Assembly (NCBI RefSeq): GCF_025822765.1
Contig: NZ_JACKUK010000036.1
Coordinates: 1 to 64,000, forward strand
Origin: Mycobacterium barrassiae
GTDB lineage: Bacteria; Actinomycetota; Actinomycetes; Mycobacteriales; Mycobacteriaceae
DNA: 64,000 nucleotides
Reading direction: 5' to 3'
Position numbers and translations under genes: made by a program. Positions 54,295-63,932 of this stretch are shown in pieces; within the stretch, counting starts at the first letter, position 1; each line of letters starts with the position of its first letter. A model generated the notes under the pieces. The model did no database searches. It saw nothing but the letters and a program-made list of their open reading frames with translations, and was not told where the DNA came from.

Positions 54295-55782
54295 GTGGAT
54301 CCGTCACCGACGGTCGGACGTCGCGCACACAATTCGCGGCCCTCGACGAGCTTCGGATTCGTTCTGTTGGCGGTGACGCTATCGATAAGCGATTTCACCA
54401 TCGCCGACGCCGTCATCCCACCCCTGGTACGTGATCTCGGGTTGACCGTGGCCGATGTCGGACTGGCGTTCACCGCCTACTTCGCCGCCGCGGCGGCCTT
54501 CATGGTGCTGTTCGGCAGGCTCGGCGACGTGCTCGGACGACGCCGTGTACTGCTCATCGCCGTCGGGTTGTTCATGGCCGGCTCCGCGGTCAGCGGCATC
54601 GCGTGGAATCTGCCGTCGTTCTTCGCGGGCCGCGTACTGGCCGGATTGGGATTGGCGGCGACTCTGCCCACTGGTCTCGGCGTGCTTAACACGCTGTTTC
54701 CGGTGGCCGGTCCGCAGCGCGAGCGTGCGTTCGGCTGGTGGGCAGCGGCCATCGGAATGGCGGCAGTCGTCGGGCCGCTGATCGGCGGCGCGATAGCGGA
54801 CACCGCGATCAGTTGGCGCTGGGCATTTTTGGGATCCGCTCTGCTCGGTGTGCTGGCCGCGGCCGGGATCAGAGTCACCCTCGCCGAAAGCCGGCGCACT
54901 CGCATCACCGACATCGACGCCGGCGGTGCGCTCCTGTTGGCGACGGGTGCGGCGAGTCTCGCTCTCTCCGTCGACCTCGGCGGCGCATTCGATGACCAAG
55001 TGCGAACGGCCGCCGCGCTTTTCGGTGTCGGCGTCGTCGCAGTCGCGGCATTCGCCGCCGTCCAGCGTGCACGCATCCGGCGGCGGCAGGACACCATCGC
55101 ACCACCACACTTGTTCCGGTACAGGTCGTTTCGGTTGGCCACCTTCAGTTCGGCGTTCATGTCCTTGGGCGACACCGGATTCCAGCTCGCGTTACCGCTC
55201 GTCCTGGGGTTCGTCCTCGGGATCGGCGAACTGGGCGTCGGCGTCGTGCTGGCCTGCTACGGCGTGGGCGCCGTGCTCAGCGGGCCGGCATCCACAGCGC
55301 TGGGTCGCCGTCTCGATGACCGCACGGTCGCCAAGTACGCGTTGGCAGCACTACCCCTTCTGTTGCTCGGACTGCTCGCTTTGGTGTCCCGCACCATCCC
55401 GCTGGCAGCGGTCGGGGCGGTACTGGTCGCGTACGGCGTGGCCTGGGGCGTCGCCTACGCGCGCCTCGTGAATGTGTCGTACTACGAAGTACCGGAACAG
55501 GACTCAGCGGTAGCGGGCGGCATTCAGAGTGCGTTACGACTGCTGGCCGGCGCTCTCGGCGCGGGAGTCCTGACCGCGGTGTTCAGCGGTGTCGCCGGAC
55601 GTTCCGCGATGGAGGCAGCCGTGCCGTCCCACGCACGAATTGTGCCATCGGCCGACCCGGGCGTGCTCGCATCGGCACTCTCGACCGGAGCGCAGGCGAC
55701 GATCGCGGTCGCAGCCGCCATCACCGCCGTCGCCCTGATCATCGCGTGGCGACTCCCCGACCGACCGGCCGTCAAATCGTGA
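54295..55782 (+). CDS. MFS drug/solute transporter
   Basis: 495-residue major facilitator with about 14 membrane segments. The GRLGDVLGRRRVLL loop between helices 2 and 3 is the MFS signature, and the GPLIGGAIADTAISWRWAFL stretch matches the motif C region of the DHA2 (EmrB/QacA) group. GTG start; a longer upstream frame overlaps the dehydrogenase promoter and is not used. Its 3' end overlaps the convergent oxygenase gene by 11 bp. Substrate unknown. Confidence 0.87.
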   Translation: MDPSPTVGRRAHNSRPSTSFGFVLLAVTLSISDFTIADAVIPPLVRDLGLTVADVGLAFTAYFAAAAAFMVLFGRLGDVLGRRRVLLIAVGLFMAGSAVSGIAWNLPSFFAGRVLAGLGLAATLPTGLGVLNTLFPVAGPQRERAFGWWAAAIGMAAVVGPLIGGAIADTAISWRWAFLGSALLGVLAAAGIRVTLAESRRTRITDIDAGGALLLATGAASLALSVDLGGAFDDQVRTAAALFGVGVVAVAAFAAVQRARIRRRQDTIAPPHLFRYRSFRLATFSSAFMSLGDTGFQLALPLVLGFVLGIGELGVGVVLACYGVGAVLSGPASTALGRRLDDRTVAKYALAALPLLLLGLLALVSRTIPLAAVGAVLVAYGVAWGVAYARLVNVSYYEVPEQDSAVAGGIQSALRLLAGALGAGVLTAVFSGVAGRSAMEAAVPSHARIVPSADPGVLASALSTGAQATIAVAAAITAVALIIAWRLPDRPAVKS

Positions 55783-56647
55783 CGGGCCGCTCCAGACGAT
55801 CGCGTACCGATTCCAGGAACGGATGCTCCTCCGTACCCAGATAGTCGGCGGGCGGCCGCCAGTCGATCCGGCCCATCTTCCCCGCGAACAGGCCGTACCC
55901 GATGAGTTCCCGTAGCCGCGGATCCAACCGCCGCACCAACTCGCGCGGAATGCTCAACTGCTGGTTGATCTGCTGACGCAAAAACCCCGCGCAGTAGTTG
56001 ACGGTGAGCGCCGGCCGCGGCTGGTTCGTGCGGTTCGCCCCGGCCGTATGCCACAGGCTGCCGTTCCACACCAAGGCATCGCCGGCCGCCATTTCCACCG
56101 GTGTGCTCTCCGGATACGGCTCAGACGGTTTGGCTTCCACACGATGCGTTCCAGGAACGACCCTGGTCGCCCCGTTCTCGTCGGTGAAGTCGCCCAGCGC
56201 AACCAGCGCGTTGCACAGCAGCGGCTGGTGCGGCCGCGGAATGGGGTACATCTCGTCGTCACAGTGCAGCCGCTGCTCCACGGCGCCCGGCAGCTGATTG
56301 CTCGTCATGAACCACGACAGGAGGCAGTCGCGTCCGAGGACACCTTCGATGACCGGCAACAACCGCGGGTGCACCGGCAGCGCCTCGTATCTGGCGCCGT
56401 GCAGGAGCAGATTGTCGATCCGCACCCAGTCGTGATCGGCCCCGGTGACCGGGCGCTGTCCCGGTCGCGGGAACCCCTTGACGACGGTGTTCGAGTTCGC
56501 GATCACCGTCGGCAGTTCCCGTTCGAGCCGGCGCGTGTCGCTCAAAAAGTCGGCTACCGCGGCGTCGTCCAGAACACCCTTGACGACGGTGTAGCCGAGT
56601 TCTTCGATCTCACCGACGTGACGAGCGGTCGATGAGTCGTCGGCCAT
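55772..56647 (-). CDS. PhyH-type Fe(II)/2-oxoglutarate dioxygenase
   Basis: 291-residue phytanoyl-CoA dioxygenase-family enzyme. The iron ligands are His128 and Asp130 in LHCDDEM and His200 in SLWHTAG; Arg211 (QPRPAL) is the 2-oxoglutarate contact. It should hydroxylate an unknown substrate. Its ATG overlaps the stop of the 26-residue ORF upstream (TGATG), indicating tight coupling. Confidence 0.88.
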   Translation of the reverse strand: MADDSSTARHVGEIEELGYTVVKGVLDDAAVADFLSDTRRLERELPTVIANSNTVVKGFPRPGQRPVTGADHDWVRIDNLLLHGARYEALPVHPRLLPVIEGVLGRDCLLSWFMTSNQLPGAVEQRLHCDDEMYPIPRPHQPLLCNALVALGDFTDENGATRVVPGTHRVEAKPSEPYPESTPVEMAAGDALVWNGSLWHTAGANRTNQPRPALTVNYCAGFLRQQINQQLSIPRELVRRLDPRLRELIGYGLFAGKMGRIDWRPPADYLGTEEHPFLESVRDRLERPVTI

Positions 56648-56727
56648 CAGGACGGCAGCAGGTCGATTTCCTGCTGTACTTCTTCTTCCTGGTTCTCGCT
56701 GGTGTCAACAACCTGGGGGTCAGCCAT
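56647..56727 (-). CDS. 26-residue acidic peptide ORF, coupled to PhyH-like gene
   Basis: Starts ATG (56725-56727) with GAGG five nt upstream, encodes 26 residues: MADPQVVDTS then an acidic, Gln-rich centre and the end DLLPS, with no Cys or hydrophobic run. The TGA shares a base with the PhyH start. Too short for most gene callers. Could be a substrate peptide for the oxygenase (RiPP-like), a small regulatory leader, or simply a coupling ORF. Confidence reflects coding uncertainty. Confidence 0.5.
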   Translation of the reverse strand: MADPQVVDTSENQEEEVQQEIDLLPS

Positions 56728-56867
56728 GACTACCTCACTCTGCGAAGACGACAGTGACGAGCTCATGATCACTCACATTGGCCCAACATGCTGCGGATTC
56801 CGGCGAAAAATCGACCCTGGTGGTGGGCGCGGAGAGCGGACGCGACCGGGACCGAGACAATGGCGGG

Positions 56868-58898
56868 ATGACGGACCCGTACCTATGGCTCGAGGACATC
56901 ACCGGCGACGACGCGCTGGGCTGGGTCCGCAAGCACAACGCACCGACCCTCACCGAGTTCGGCGGGCCCCTGTTCGAGGAGATGCGCACCGAGGCGCTGG
57001 AGGTCCTCGACACCGAAGCGCGGATCCCGTACGTGCGGCGGCGCGGCGACTACCTGTACAACTTCTGGCGCGATGCCGCCAATCCGCGCGGGCTGTGGCG
57101 GCGCACCACACTGGAGAGCTACCGCACCGACGATCCCGACTGGGACGTCCTGCTCGACGTCGACGCGCTTGCCGACGCCGAGGACGAGAACTGGGTGTGG
57201 GCCGGCGCCGACGTGCTGGAGCCGGATCACTCGCTGGCGCTGATCGAGCTGTCCCGCGGCGGCGCCGACGCCACCGTGGTCCGCGAATTCGACATGGCGA
57301 AGCGGCAATTCGTCACCGACGGTTTCGAACTGCCCGAAGCGAAGTCGAATATCACGTGGCAGAATCGCGACACCGTGCTGGTGGGCACCGAATTCGGCCC
57401 AGGCGCGATGACCGACTCCGGCTATCCGCGGATCGTGAAACGCTGGCGGCGCGGCCAACCCCTGGACAGCGCGGTGACCCTGTTCGAGGGCGAGTCGACG
57501 GATGTCAGCGTTGGCGGCGGCTACGACCCGACGCCCGGCTTCGAGCGCCTTTTCATCACGCGGTCATTCGATTTCTTCAACCGTGACCGCTACGAACTCC
57601 GCGGCGAAGACCTGATTCCGATCCCCATCCCCACCGACGCGGGGATGTCGGTGCATCGCGAGTGGCTGCTGATCCGGCCGCGCAGCGAGTGGACCGTCGG
57701 CGAAGTCACCTACCGGCCGGGTTCACTGCTGGCCGTCCGCTACGACGAATTCCTTTCTGGCACCGGCGAACTGATCGTCGTCTTCGAGCCGGACGACCAT
57801 TCAAGCCTGGACAACTACGTGTGGACGCGCGACCACCTGGTGCTCATCGCACTGGTGGACGTGTCCAGCCAGGTGGAGCTCGTGACCCCCGGGACCTGGG
57901 AGCGCTCCCCCATTGCCGGCATCCCGCCGAACACCAATACCGTGCTCGTGGACATCGACGAGTACGGCGACGAGTTCTTCCTCGACTCAAGCGGTTTCAC
58001 CGTTCCGTCGCAGCTGCTGTGGGGCCGTGCGGGTACCGAGGTGGTGCCCGTCAAGAGCGCTCCCGAGTTCTTCGACGCGTCCGACCTCGAGGTGAACCAA
58101 TACTTCGTCGCATCTGCCGACGGCACGAAGATCCCGTACTTCGTTGTGGGGCACCGCGATGCGACCGGCCCCGGACCGACGCTGCTCAGCGGTTACGGCG
58201 GATTCGAGGTCGCCAACACGCCGGGATACGCAGGCGTGCTCGGCCGGCTGTGGCTGGCCCGTGGTGGCACCTACGTGCTGGCCAACATCCGCGGCGGCGG
58301 CGAGTACGGGCCGACGTGGCACACCCAGGCGATACGCGAGAACAGACACCTGGTGTATGAGGACTTCGCCGCGGTGGCAAAGGATCTCGTCGATCGGGGT
58401 ATCACCACCGTCGAACAGCTCGGCGCCCAGGGCGGCAGCAACGGTGGCCTGCTGATGGGTGTCATGCTGACGCAGTATCCGGAATTGTTCGGTGCGCTGG
58501 TGTGCAGCGTGCCCCTGCTGGACATGCGCCGTTTTCACCTGTTGCTCGCGGGCGCATCGTGGATGGCCGAGTATGGCGACCCGGATAATCCCGACGATTG
58601 GGCGTTCATCTCGAAATACTCGCCGTACCAGAACATCTCGGCGGACCGACGCTATCCGCCGGTGCTGATCACGACGTCGACGCGCGACGACCGGGTGCAT
58701 CCGGGGCACGCCAGGAAGATGGCTGCGGCACTCGAGGAACTCGGCCACACGGTGCACTACTACGAGAACATCGAGGGCGGCCACGCCGGCGCCGCCGACA
58801 ATGCCCAGACGGCGTTCAGGTCGGCGCTGATCTACGGCTACCTGTGGAAGATGCTCACTTCACCAGCAGATCGCCCAGGAATCGATCCGGACCGGTGA
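56868..58898 (+). CDS. Prolyl oligopeptidase family serine peptidase (Rv0457c-like)
   Basis: 676 residues. An N-terminal beta-propeller precedes an alpha/beta hydrolase domain with Ser524 in GGSNGGLL, Asp608 in TRDDRVHPGH and His639 in EGGHAG. Cleaves short peptides at proline or related sites. Start MTDPYLWLED chosen; an upstream frame start inside the divergent region is not supported. Its end overlaps the efeB gene by 44 bp in a convergent pair. Confidence 0.92.
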   Translation: MTDPYLWLEDITGDDALGWVRKHNAPTLTEFGGPLFEEMRTEALEVLDTEARIPYVRRRGDYLYNFWRDAANPRGLWRRTTLESYRTDDPDWDVLLDVDALADAEDENWVWAGADVLEPDHSLALIELSRGGADATVVREFDMAKRQFVTDGFELPEAKSNITWQNRDTVLVGTEFGPGAMTDSGYPRIVKRWRRGQPLDSAVTLFEGESTDVSVGGGYDPTPGFERLFITRSFDFFNRDRYELRGEDLIPIPIPTDAGMSVHREWLLIRPRSEWTVGEVTYRPGSLLAVRYDEFLSGTGELIVVFEPDDHSSLDNYVWTRDHLVLIALVDVSSQVELVTPGTWERSPIAGIPPNTNTVLVDIDEYGDEFFLDSSGFTVPSQLLWGRAGTEVVPVKSAPEFFDASDLEVNQYFVASADGTKIPYFVVGHRDATGPGPTLLSGYGGFEVANTPGYAGVLGRLWLARGGTYVLANIRGGGEYGPTWHTQAIRENRHLVYEDFAAVAKDLVDRGITTVEQLGAQGGSNGGLLMGVMLTQYPELFGALVCSVPLLDMRRFHLLLAGASWMAEYGDPDNPDDWAFISKYSPYQNISADRRYPPVLITTSTRDDRVHPGHARKMAAALEELGHTVHYYENIEGGHAGAADNAQTAFRSALIYGYLWKMLTSPADRPGIDPDR

Positions 58899-60123
58899 CG
58901 CCGGGCAGCACGAAAAAGAAGCCGCCACCGACCGGCATGATGTACTCCTCGAGCGGCTCACCCTTGAGCCGGCGCTGCACGGTGAGGAAGCCCTTCTCGA
59001 GGCTTCGCTGGTAGGCGACGAACGCCAGCCCCTGATCGAGCCTGCCCGCACCGTCGAAGCCGCGTGAGTAGTTGAAACCACGCCGCAGGATACGGTTTTC
59101 GTCCGTTTCGGGCGTGCGCGGGTTCGCCAGCCGGATGTGGGCGTCGAGCGGGATCCGCTTGCCGTCGGGATCGGAGGGATAGTCCGGATCGGTGAACTCA
59201 CCCGTCAGCCCCAGCGGCGCGCCGCTGACCTTGGAACGCCCGATGAGGTGCTCCTGTTCGATGAGCCGGGTGCGGTCCCAGAACTCGACGAACATCCGGA
59301 TGATGCGGATCGCCTGATATGACCCGCCGACCGCCCATTCGGGTTCGCCGTCGTCGGGCCCCACCCACACATGTCTATCCATCAGGCCCTGATCATCGAC
59401 GTCGAGGTTGGCCGTGCCGTCCTTGAAGCCCAACAGGTTTCGCGGAGTCGCCGCTTCCGACGCCACCCCAGCGCCGATACCGCGGGCATAACCGTCGATC
59501 ATCCAGCGCAACACCAGATCGCTTCGCGTGCGCCGCATCACCTGACGTAGCGCGAACTGAACCGTGTCATTGTGTCCGGCCTCGAAGATGATCGAGATGT
59601 CACCATGCGAGAGCTTGGGATCCAGCCGATCGTTGGCCAGGAACGGCATCGTTTCCAGTTCCTTGGGCTTGCGATCGGCAATGCCGAACCGGTCGTCGAA
59701 CAGCGATGCCCCGACTCCCACAACGATCGACAGGTTGTCCGCGGGCGGCTTCTCGCCGAGGATGCCGGAGTCGACCGGCGGGTAGGCGGCATCGCGCGTT
59801 TCCGGCGGCTTACCGGCCATCAGCCCACGGATCTCCTCGGTGAGCTCCTGGAGCGCCCTCGTCAGCCCGGCTCGATCCTTCGACTGGACGTTGAACGTCG
59901 CCACCAGGCCCTGCTCGGGAATCGGCAGGGCCGTGACGCCTGTTTGGTGCACCCCTTCGAACGGAACGAAGGCCCCCTGGGCGGCGGGTGCGGGTGGCTG
60001 TCGCGCGCCGGAGTTCGTCAACGCCAGCGTGGCGCCGGCACCCACGGCAGCTCCCGCACCCGCGCTCAGGGCACCCGTGACGAATCCTCGACGCGAGATG
60101 CCCTGGCGCGGCTGCTCGGTCAC
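58855..60123 (-). CDS. efeB: EfeB-type heme-containing DyP peroxidase
   Basis: 422-residue Tat-exported dye-decolorizing peroxidase. Twin-Arg signal SRRGFVTGAL, central GFKDGTANLD (GxxDG motif with distal Asp), and RxxRRG-like FNYSRGF. In EfeUOB systems the peroxidase oxidises extracytoplasmic iron or heme for uptake. GTG start overlapping the EfeO stop (GTGA). No EfeU is found next to it. Confidence 0.88.
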   Translation of the reverse strand: MTEQPRQGISRRGFVTGALSAGAGAAVGAGATLALTNSGARQPPAPAAQGAFVPFEGVHQTGVTALPIPEQGLVATFNVQSKDRAGLTRALQELTEEIRGLMAGKPPETRDAAYPPVDSGILGEKPPADNLSIVVGVGASLFDDRFGIADRKPKELETMPFLANDRLDPKLSHGDISIIFEAGHNDTVQFALRQVMRRTRSDLVLRWMIDGYARGIGAGVASEAATPRNLLGFKDGTANLDVDDQGLMDRHVWVGPDDGEPEWAVGGSYQAIRIIRMFVEFWDRTRLIEQEHLIGRSKVSGAPLGLTGEFTDPDYPSDPDGKRIPLDAHIRLANPRTPETDENRILRRGFNYSRGFDGAGRLDQGLAFVAYQRSLEKGFLTVQRRLKGEPLEEYIMPVGGGFFFVLPGVTGPDRFLGDLLVK

Positions 60124-61049
60124 GACAGCTTCAAAACCCCCGCGACCTGGGACACGTTCTCCGACAGTCCAGCCAGTTGAGCCTTGAGTTTGTCGATGGT
60201 CGCCGGGTCGACCGTCACACCGGTGCACCGGGGCGACGGGTACGGATCGTTCTCGGTGCAGTAGAGCACCCAGCCATCACCGCGGCGCAACGGCGCCAGC
60301 GTGGTGTTGATGTCTGCGAACCCGGCCTCGATCTTGCCCAGCAGCTCCGGATCGGCCTTCTCCAGAGCGGGTTTCAGCTTGTCGATCGCGGCCTGCGAGC
60401 CCTGCAGGTTGGCATCGAAGTCCCACAGGTCGGTCTTGGAGTAACGGTCCTCCTCGCCGGTGATCTTGCCCTCGGAGACCTCTTCGATCAGCTCGGCGGC
60501 GCCGGTTGCGACGTCGACCGGCTTCACCTCGACCGAGGGGAACTGCTCCTTCAGCGACGCGATGTCCTTGTCCAACTGGTCGGCGAACTGGGCGCCGCCC
60601 TCGGTCGTGTTCTGGTCGAACAGCAGGTACTCCAGGCGGTGCCAGCCCGTGAACTCCGCGTCGTCGACGCCGGCGAAGTCGTCGACCCGCGCGTCCACCT
60701 TGCCGTCGATCTCCTCGACCAGACCGGCCAGCGGCTCGATCCGCTCCCACGGGACGCGCGACGGCGCGTAGGCGTCCTGCGCGGCCTGCAGATTGTTCGC
60801 CCGCACCGCGTCGGTGAGCACCTTGACGGCGGCGACGAGCTCGTCGATCTGACCGGCTGCGTACGTCTTGTACTCGGCTGCCGCCTGCTCTGCCAGAGGA
60901 TCGGGAGCGGCCGGCGCGGCGCTCGACGTCGTAGTCGTCGCACTGGCGGCGGATGTCTCCTCGCTACCGCTGGATTTGTCACTGGAGCAGCCGGCGACGA
61001 TGAGGCTCACGGCAACAACCGGCACCGACCAGGCGAGATAACGATTCAT
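60120..61049 (-). CDS. efeO: EfeO-type imelysin/M75 iron-binding lipoprotein
   Basis: 309-residue lipoprotein with lipobox VAGC and a Ser/Thr-rich linker. The M75 domain includes the HxxE motif in GWHRLEYLLF, the metal-binding site of EfeO/imelysin proteins. ATG with AAGAGG upstream. First gene of the operon and preceded by IdeR-like boxes, so it is expected to be iron-repressed. Confidence 0.88.
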   Translation of the reverse strand: MNRYLAWSVPVVAVSLIVAGCSSDKSSGSEETSAASATTTTSSAAPAAPDPLAEQAAAEYKTYAAGQIDELVAAVKVLTDAVRANNLQAAQDAYAPSRVPWERIEPLAGLVEEIDGKVDARVDDFAGVDDAEFTGWHRLEYLLFDQNTTEGGAQFADQLDKDIASLKEQFPSVEVKPVDVATGAAELIEEVSEGKITGEEDRYSKTDLWDFDANLQGSQAAIDKLKPALEKADPELLGKIEAGFADINTTLAPLRRGDGWVLYCTENDPYPSPRCTGVTVDPATIDKLKAQLAGLSENVSQVAGVLKLS

Positions 61050-61058
61050 TTGCACCTC

Positions 61059-61117
61059 TTAAGTTAGGAAAGGCAAAACATAGCATTGCCGCAGACGAGA
61101 AGGGTAGGCACACCTAA
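61059..61117 (-). promoter_or_regulatory. Two IdeR/DtxR-like boxes upstream of efeO
   Basis: Sequence 61099-61117 matches the 19-bp IdeR palindrome TTAGGTTAGGCTAACCTAA at 14 positions; 61059-61077 matches at 13. The nearer one is 10 bp upstream of the efeO start, the farther 50 bp. Predicts iron-dependent repression; the divergent echA2 could also be affected. Confidence 0.55.
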
Positions 61118-61176
61118 ATCTTGATTCAAAGCGGTCTGTTCTTGACTTGGCGATCGTCAGTGACTCGACTGCTCCT

Positions 61177-62085
61177 ATGCCTGCTCCTATGCCGACGTTC
61201 GAAACCCTGCTCTACAAGACCGAAGCCCCGATCGCGACCATCACGCTGAACCGGCCCGAGCACCTCAACACGATCGTCCCGCCGATGCCCGACGAGATCG
61301 AGAAGGCGATCGGCCTCGCCGAACGCGACCCCGAGATCAAGGTGATCGTGCTGCGCGGCGCGGGGCGCGCATTCTCCGGGGGCTACGACTTCGGCGGCGG
61401 CTTCACGCACTGGGGCGAAGCGATGAACACCGACGGTCGCTGGGACCCGGGCAAGGACTTCGTGATGACGACGGCCCGAGAAACGAGCCCCAACCAGAAG
61501 TTCATGGCGATCTGGCGGGCATCCAAACCCGTCATCGCGCAGGTGCACGGCTGGTGCGTGGGCGGCGCCAGTGACTACGCGTTGTGCGCCGACATCATCA
61601 TCGCCAGCGACGACGCCGTCATCGGCACCCCGTACGCGCGCATGTGGGGCGCCTACCTCACCGGTATGTGGATCTACCGGCTCAGCCTGGCGAAGGTGAA
61701 GTGGCACTCGCTGACCGGGGAGCCACTGACCGGAAAGGAAGCCGCCGCAGTCGAACTCATCAACGAGTCGGTACCGTTCGAGAACCTCGAAGCGCGGGTC
61801 AAGGAGATCGCGCACAAGCTGGCCCGAATCCCGTTGTCGCAACTGCAGGCTCAGAAGCTCATCGTCAACCAGACCTACGAGAACATGGGCCTGGCATCCA
61901 CCCAAACGCTGGGTTCGATTCTCGACGGCTTGATGCGCAACACTCCCGATGCGCTCACATTCATCGAAACTGCTGCGTCCCAAGGGGTTCGGGCGGCCAT
62001 CGAAAAGCGTGACGGCCCGTGGGGCGATTACAGCCAGGCGCCGCCGGAGCGGCGACCCGACCCGAACCACATCATCGAACCCTAG
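61177..62085 (+). CDS. echA2: Enoyl-CoA hydratase family protein EchA2
   Basis: 302 residues with the crotonase fold: SGGYDFGG oxyanion loop (about residues 65-75), VHGWCVGGASDYALCAD and GTPYARMWGAYLTGMWIY. Probably hydrates or otherwise handles acyl-CoA. Start MPAPMPTFETL preferred over a TTG ten codons upstream, which lies beside the IdeR-like box. Convergent overlap of 14 bp with the DUF2889 gene. Ortholog of Rv0456c by order. Confidence 0.9.
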   Translation: MPAPMPTFETLLYKTEAPIATITLNRPEHLNTIVPPMPDEIEKAIGLAERDPEIKVIVLRGAGRAFSGGYDFGGGFTHWGEAMNTDGRWDPGKDFVMTTARETSPNQKFMAIWRASKPVIAQVHGWCVGGASDYALCADIIIASDDAVIGTPYARMWGAYLTGMWIYRLSLAKVKWHSLTGEPLTGKEAAAVELINESVPFENLEARVKEIAHKLARIPLSQLQAQKLIVNQTYENMGLASTQTLGSILDGLMRNTPDALTFIETAASQGVRAAIEKRDGPWGDYSQAPPERRPDPNHIIEP

Positions 62086-63058
62086 CCCGAAGATCCAGCA
62101 GCGCATCGAGATCGGCGATGGCACGCAGCGTGTCGTTGAGATGCGTACACGTGCTGGTGCCGACGAACTCGCTACGGATGCGCTCGCGCAGCTCCGACAG
62201 CGTCACCCCCTGCACGCGCGCGGCGCTGCCGATCGCGCCGGGACAGTCCTGCCACGGCAGCACCCGCACGTGCGCGGTGACCGAAGCGATCGTGCGCGTC
62301 GACGTGTCCACCGCGCCCTCGACGGTGTATTCGTGCACGATCGTCTCGGCCCCGTCGCCGTCGACGTGTGAATCGCGGAAATGCGCGTCGAAACCCACCG
62401 CCGACGACGACGCGTCGACCGGATGCAGATCGAGCCGCCGGTACCGCCGCATCCCGTGCGCGCGCAGCGGTTCGACCGGATGCAGCCCGTCGAGAGGTGG
62501 TGCCGTCGGCCCGTGCACCGACGGGATGATGCCGATGCGACGCGCGTACCCGACGAGGGAAGCCTCCGGCGCGAACCCGGCGCAGATACCCGCCATCCGG
62601 TCGACGGTTCCGGGAGGCAACTTCTCCTCGACGCCCGTGATGATCGCCGCGTGCTGCGTCGAGTAACCGGATACCAGCGCCGCGCCGACCCAGTCGTCGA
62701 GCAACAGGTGCAGCAGGCTGGCGCGCTGCGCTTCCCCCGGCAACTTGGTGTTCACCGACGACCGGAACCCCGGGCCGACCCTGCACCCGCGCAGCGCGGC
62801 CAGGCGCTCGTCGCTTGGAGTGGACCCGATCTCGTCGATCACGCGCTGGGACAGGTGCGCGCGCACCCGGATCTCGTCGAGGACGTCGACGCCCTCCGGT
62901 CCTGCCACCACATCACGCGCCCGCAGGTCGACATCGGACTCGCCCGTTTCGGCCGGATGGGTGTCGATGGTGCTGGTGCGACGGAGCGCGCCGACGGCCA
63001 ACACCACAGGCGTCTGGACGGGCTGCTGCGGGCCCACGATGTCCGAGACGAACGGCAT
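62072..63058 (-). CDS. DUF2889 family protein
   Basis: 328 residues. The C-terminal DUF2889-type domain has RRLDLHPVDA, HEYTVEGAVDTSTRTI, the PWQDCPGA loop and the conserved CTHLNDTLRA segment. The N-terminal part is less conserved. Start MPFVSDIVG. Function unknown; related genes occur near lipid or steroid genes. 19 nt downstream of the membrane protein gene. Confidence 0.72.
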   Translation of the reverse strand: MPFVSDIVGPQQPVQTPVVLAVGALRRTSTIDTHPAETGESDVDLRARDVVAGPEGVDVLDEIRVRAHLSQRVIDEIGSTPSDERLAALRGCRVGPGFRSSVNTKLPGEAQRASLLHLLLDDWVGAALVSGYSTQHAAIITGVEEKLPPGTVDRMAGICAGFAPEASLVGYARRIGIIPSVHGPTAPPLDGLHPVEPLRAHGMRRYRRLDLHPVDASSSAVGFDAHFRDSHVDGDGAETIVHEYTVEGAVDTSTRTIASVTAHVRVLPWQDCPGAIGSAARVQGVTLSELRERIRSEFVGTSTCTHLNDTLRAIADLDALLDLRARVR

Positions 63059-63077
63059 GGCAGAACGGTACCTGGGC

Positions 63078-63932
63078 CTACTCCCGCCGACGCAGACCGC
63101 CGAGCAACGACACCGCGACGCCGAACACCACCAGCACACCGCCCGCGGCGAGCGTGAGGTTCAGCCACTGGTGCATGCTCGCCTCAGCCTGGGCGACCAT
63201 GACCTCGGCGACGGATCGAATGTCACCCACCGTCTGGTTCAGTGCGTCGTTGACATATCGGCGTGACACCTCCAGCGCCGCCCACCCCGCGGCGCCCACG
63301 AGCAGTGCCGAAACACCCAGCGCCGCAAGGGCTCTACCACGTGAGCGAGCCGATGCCAGCACGAGCAGCGCCGACACCCCCGCCAATATCGTCGACCCCA
63401 CGCTCACCCATGGACCCCACGTGGACGCCGCCCGCAGCTGACCGGGCCGCAACGACGAGGACTCGGGCACCGTGAGCGGCACAGTCAGCGTCTGCGGAAC
63501 ATCCAGGTCGAGATCACCGAGGGTCTGTTTGATCGAGGAATCGTTGAGCATCGGCGCGATGTCGACCAGCCAGCGGTCACCCGAGCCGCCCTCGGGCTGA
63601 ACCGCGTTGGTGAACATCCAGCGATGGGCGATTCGATTGGCCTGCGCGAACTGGCCGGGGAATCCGTCATTTCGGGTGTAGGAGGTGACCACGCCGGACA
63701 CCAGGTCGCGGTTGAGCGTGCCGTAGCCGTTGTCTGCGGCGAAGGTGATGATCTGTGTCGTCAACTCCGTGGCCATGGCCCGCTGCAGTTTCGGATCGTG
63801 TGCCGCCGCGGCCGCCAGCGCGGCGTAACCGTCCTCGCTCACCACGTTCCGTTGCGCCCACATCGTCGGAACCGCGACCGCGAGCAGGACGGTCGTGACG
63901 AGCCACAGGAACAGGGTCGCGACGAACCGCAC
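63078..63932 (-). CDS. Conserved membrane protein
   Basis: 284 residues with an N-terminal hydrophobic segment (VATLFLWLVTTVLLAVAVP), a soluble domain of about 150 residues, then three hydrophobic segments (VSVGSTILAGVSALLVLA, ALAALGVSALLVGAAGWAAL, LTLAAGGVLVVFGVAVSLL) and a Arg-rich end. GTG start with GAGGAGG four nt upstream. No family recognised; may be a mycobacterial envelope protein. Confidence 0.75.
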   Translation of the reverse strand: MRFVATLFLWLVTTVLLAVAVPTMWAQRNVVSEDGYAALAAAAAHDPKLQRAMATELTTQIITFAADNGYGTLNRDLVSGVVTSYTRNDGFPGQFAQANRIAHRWMFTNAVQPEGGSGDRWLVDIAPMLNDSSIKQTLGDLDLDVPQTLTVPLTVPESSSLRPGQLRAASTWGPWVSVGSTILAGVSALLVLASARSRGRALAALGVSALLVGAAGWAALEVSRRYVNDALNQTVGDIRSVAEVMVAQAEASMHQWLNLTLAAGGVLVVFGVAVSLLGGLRRRE

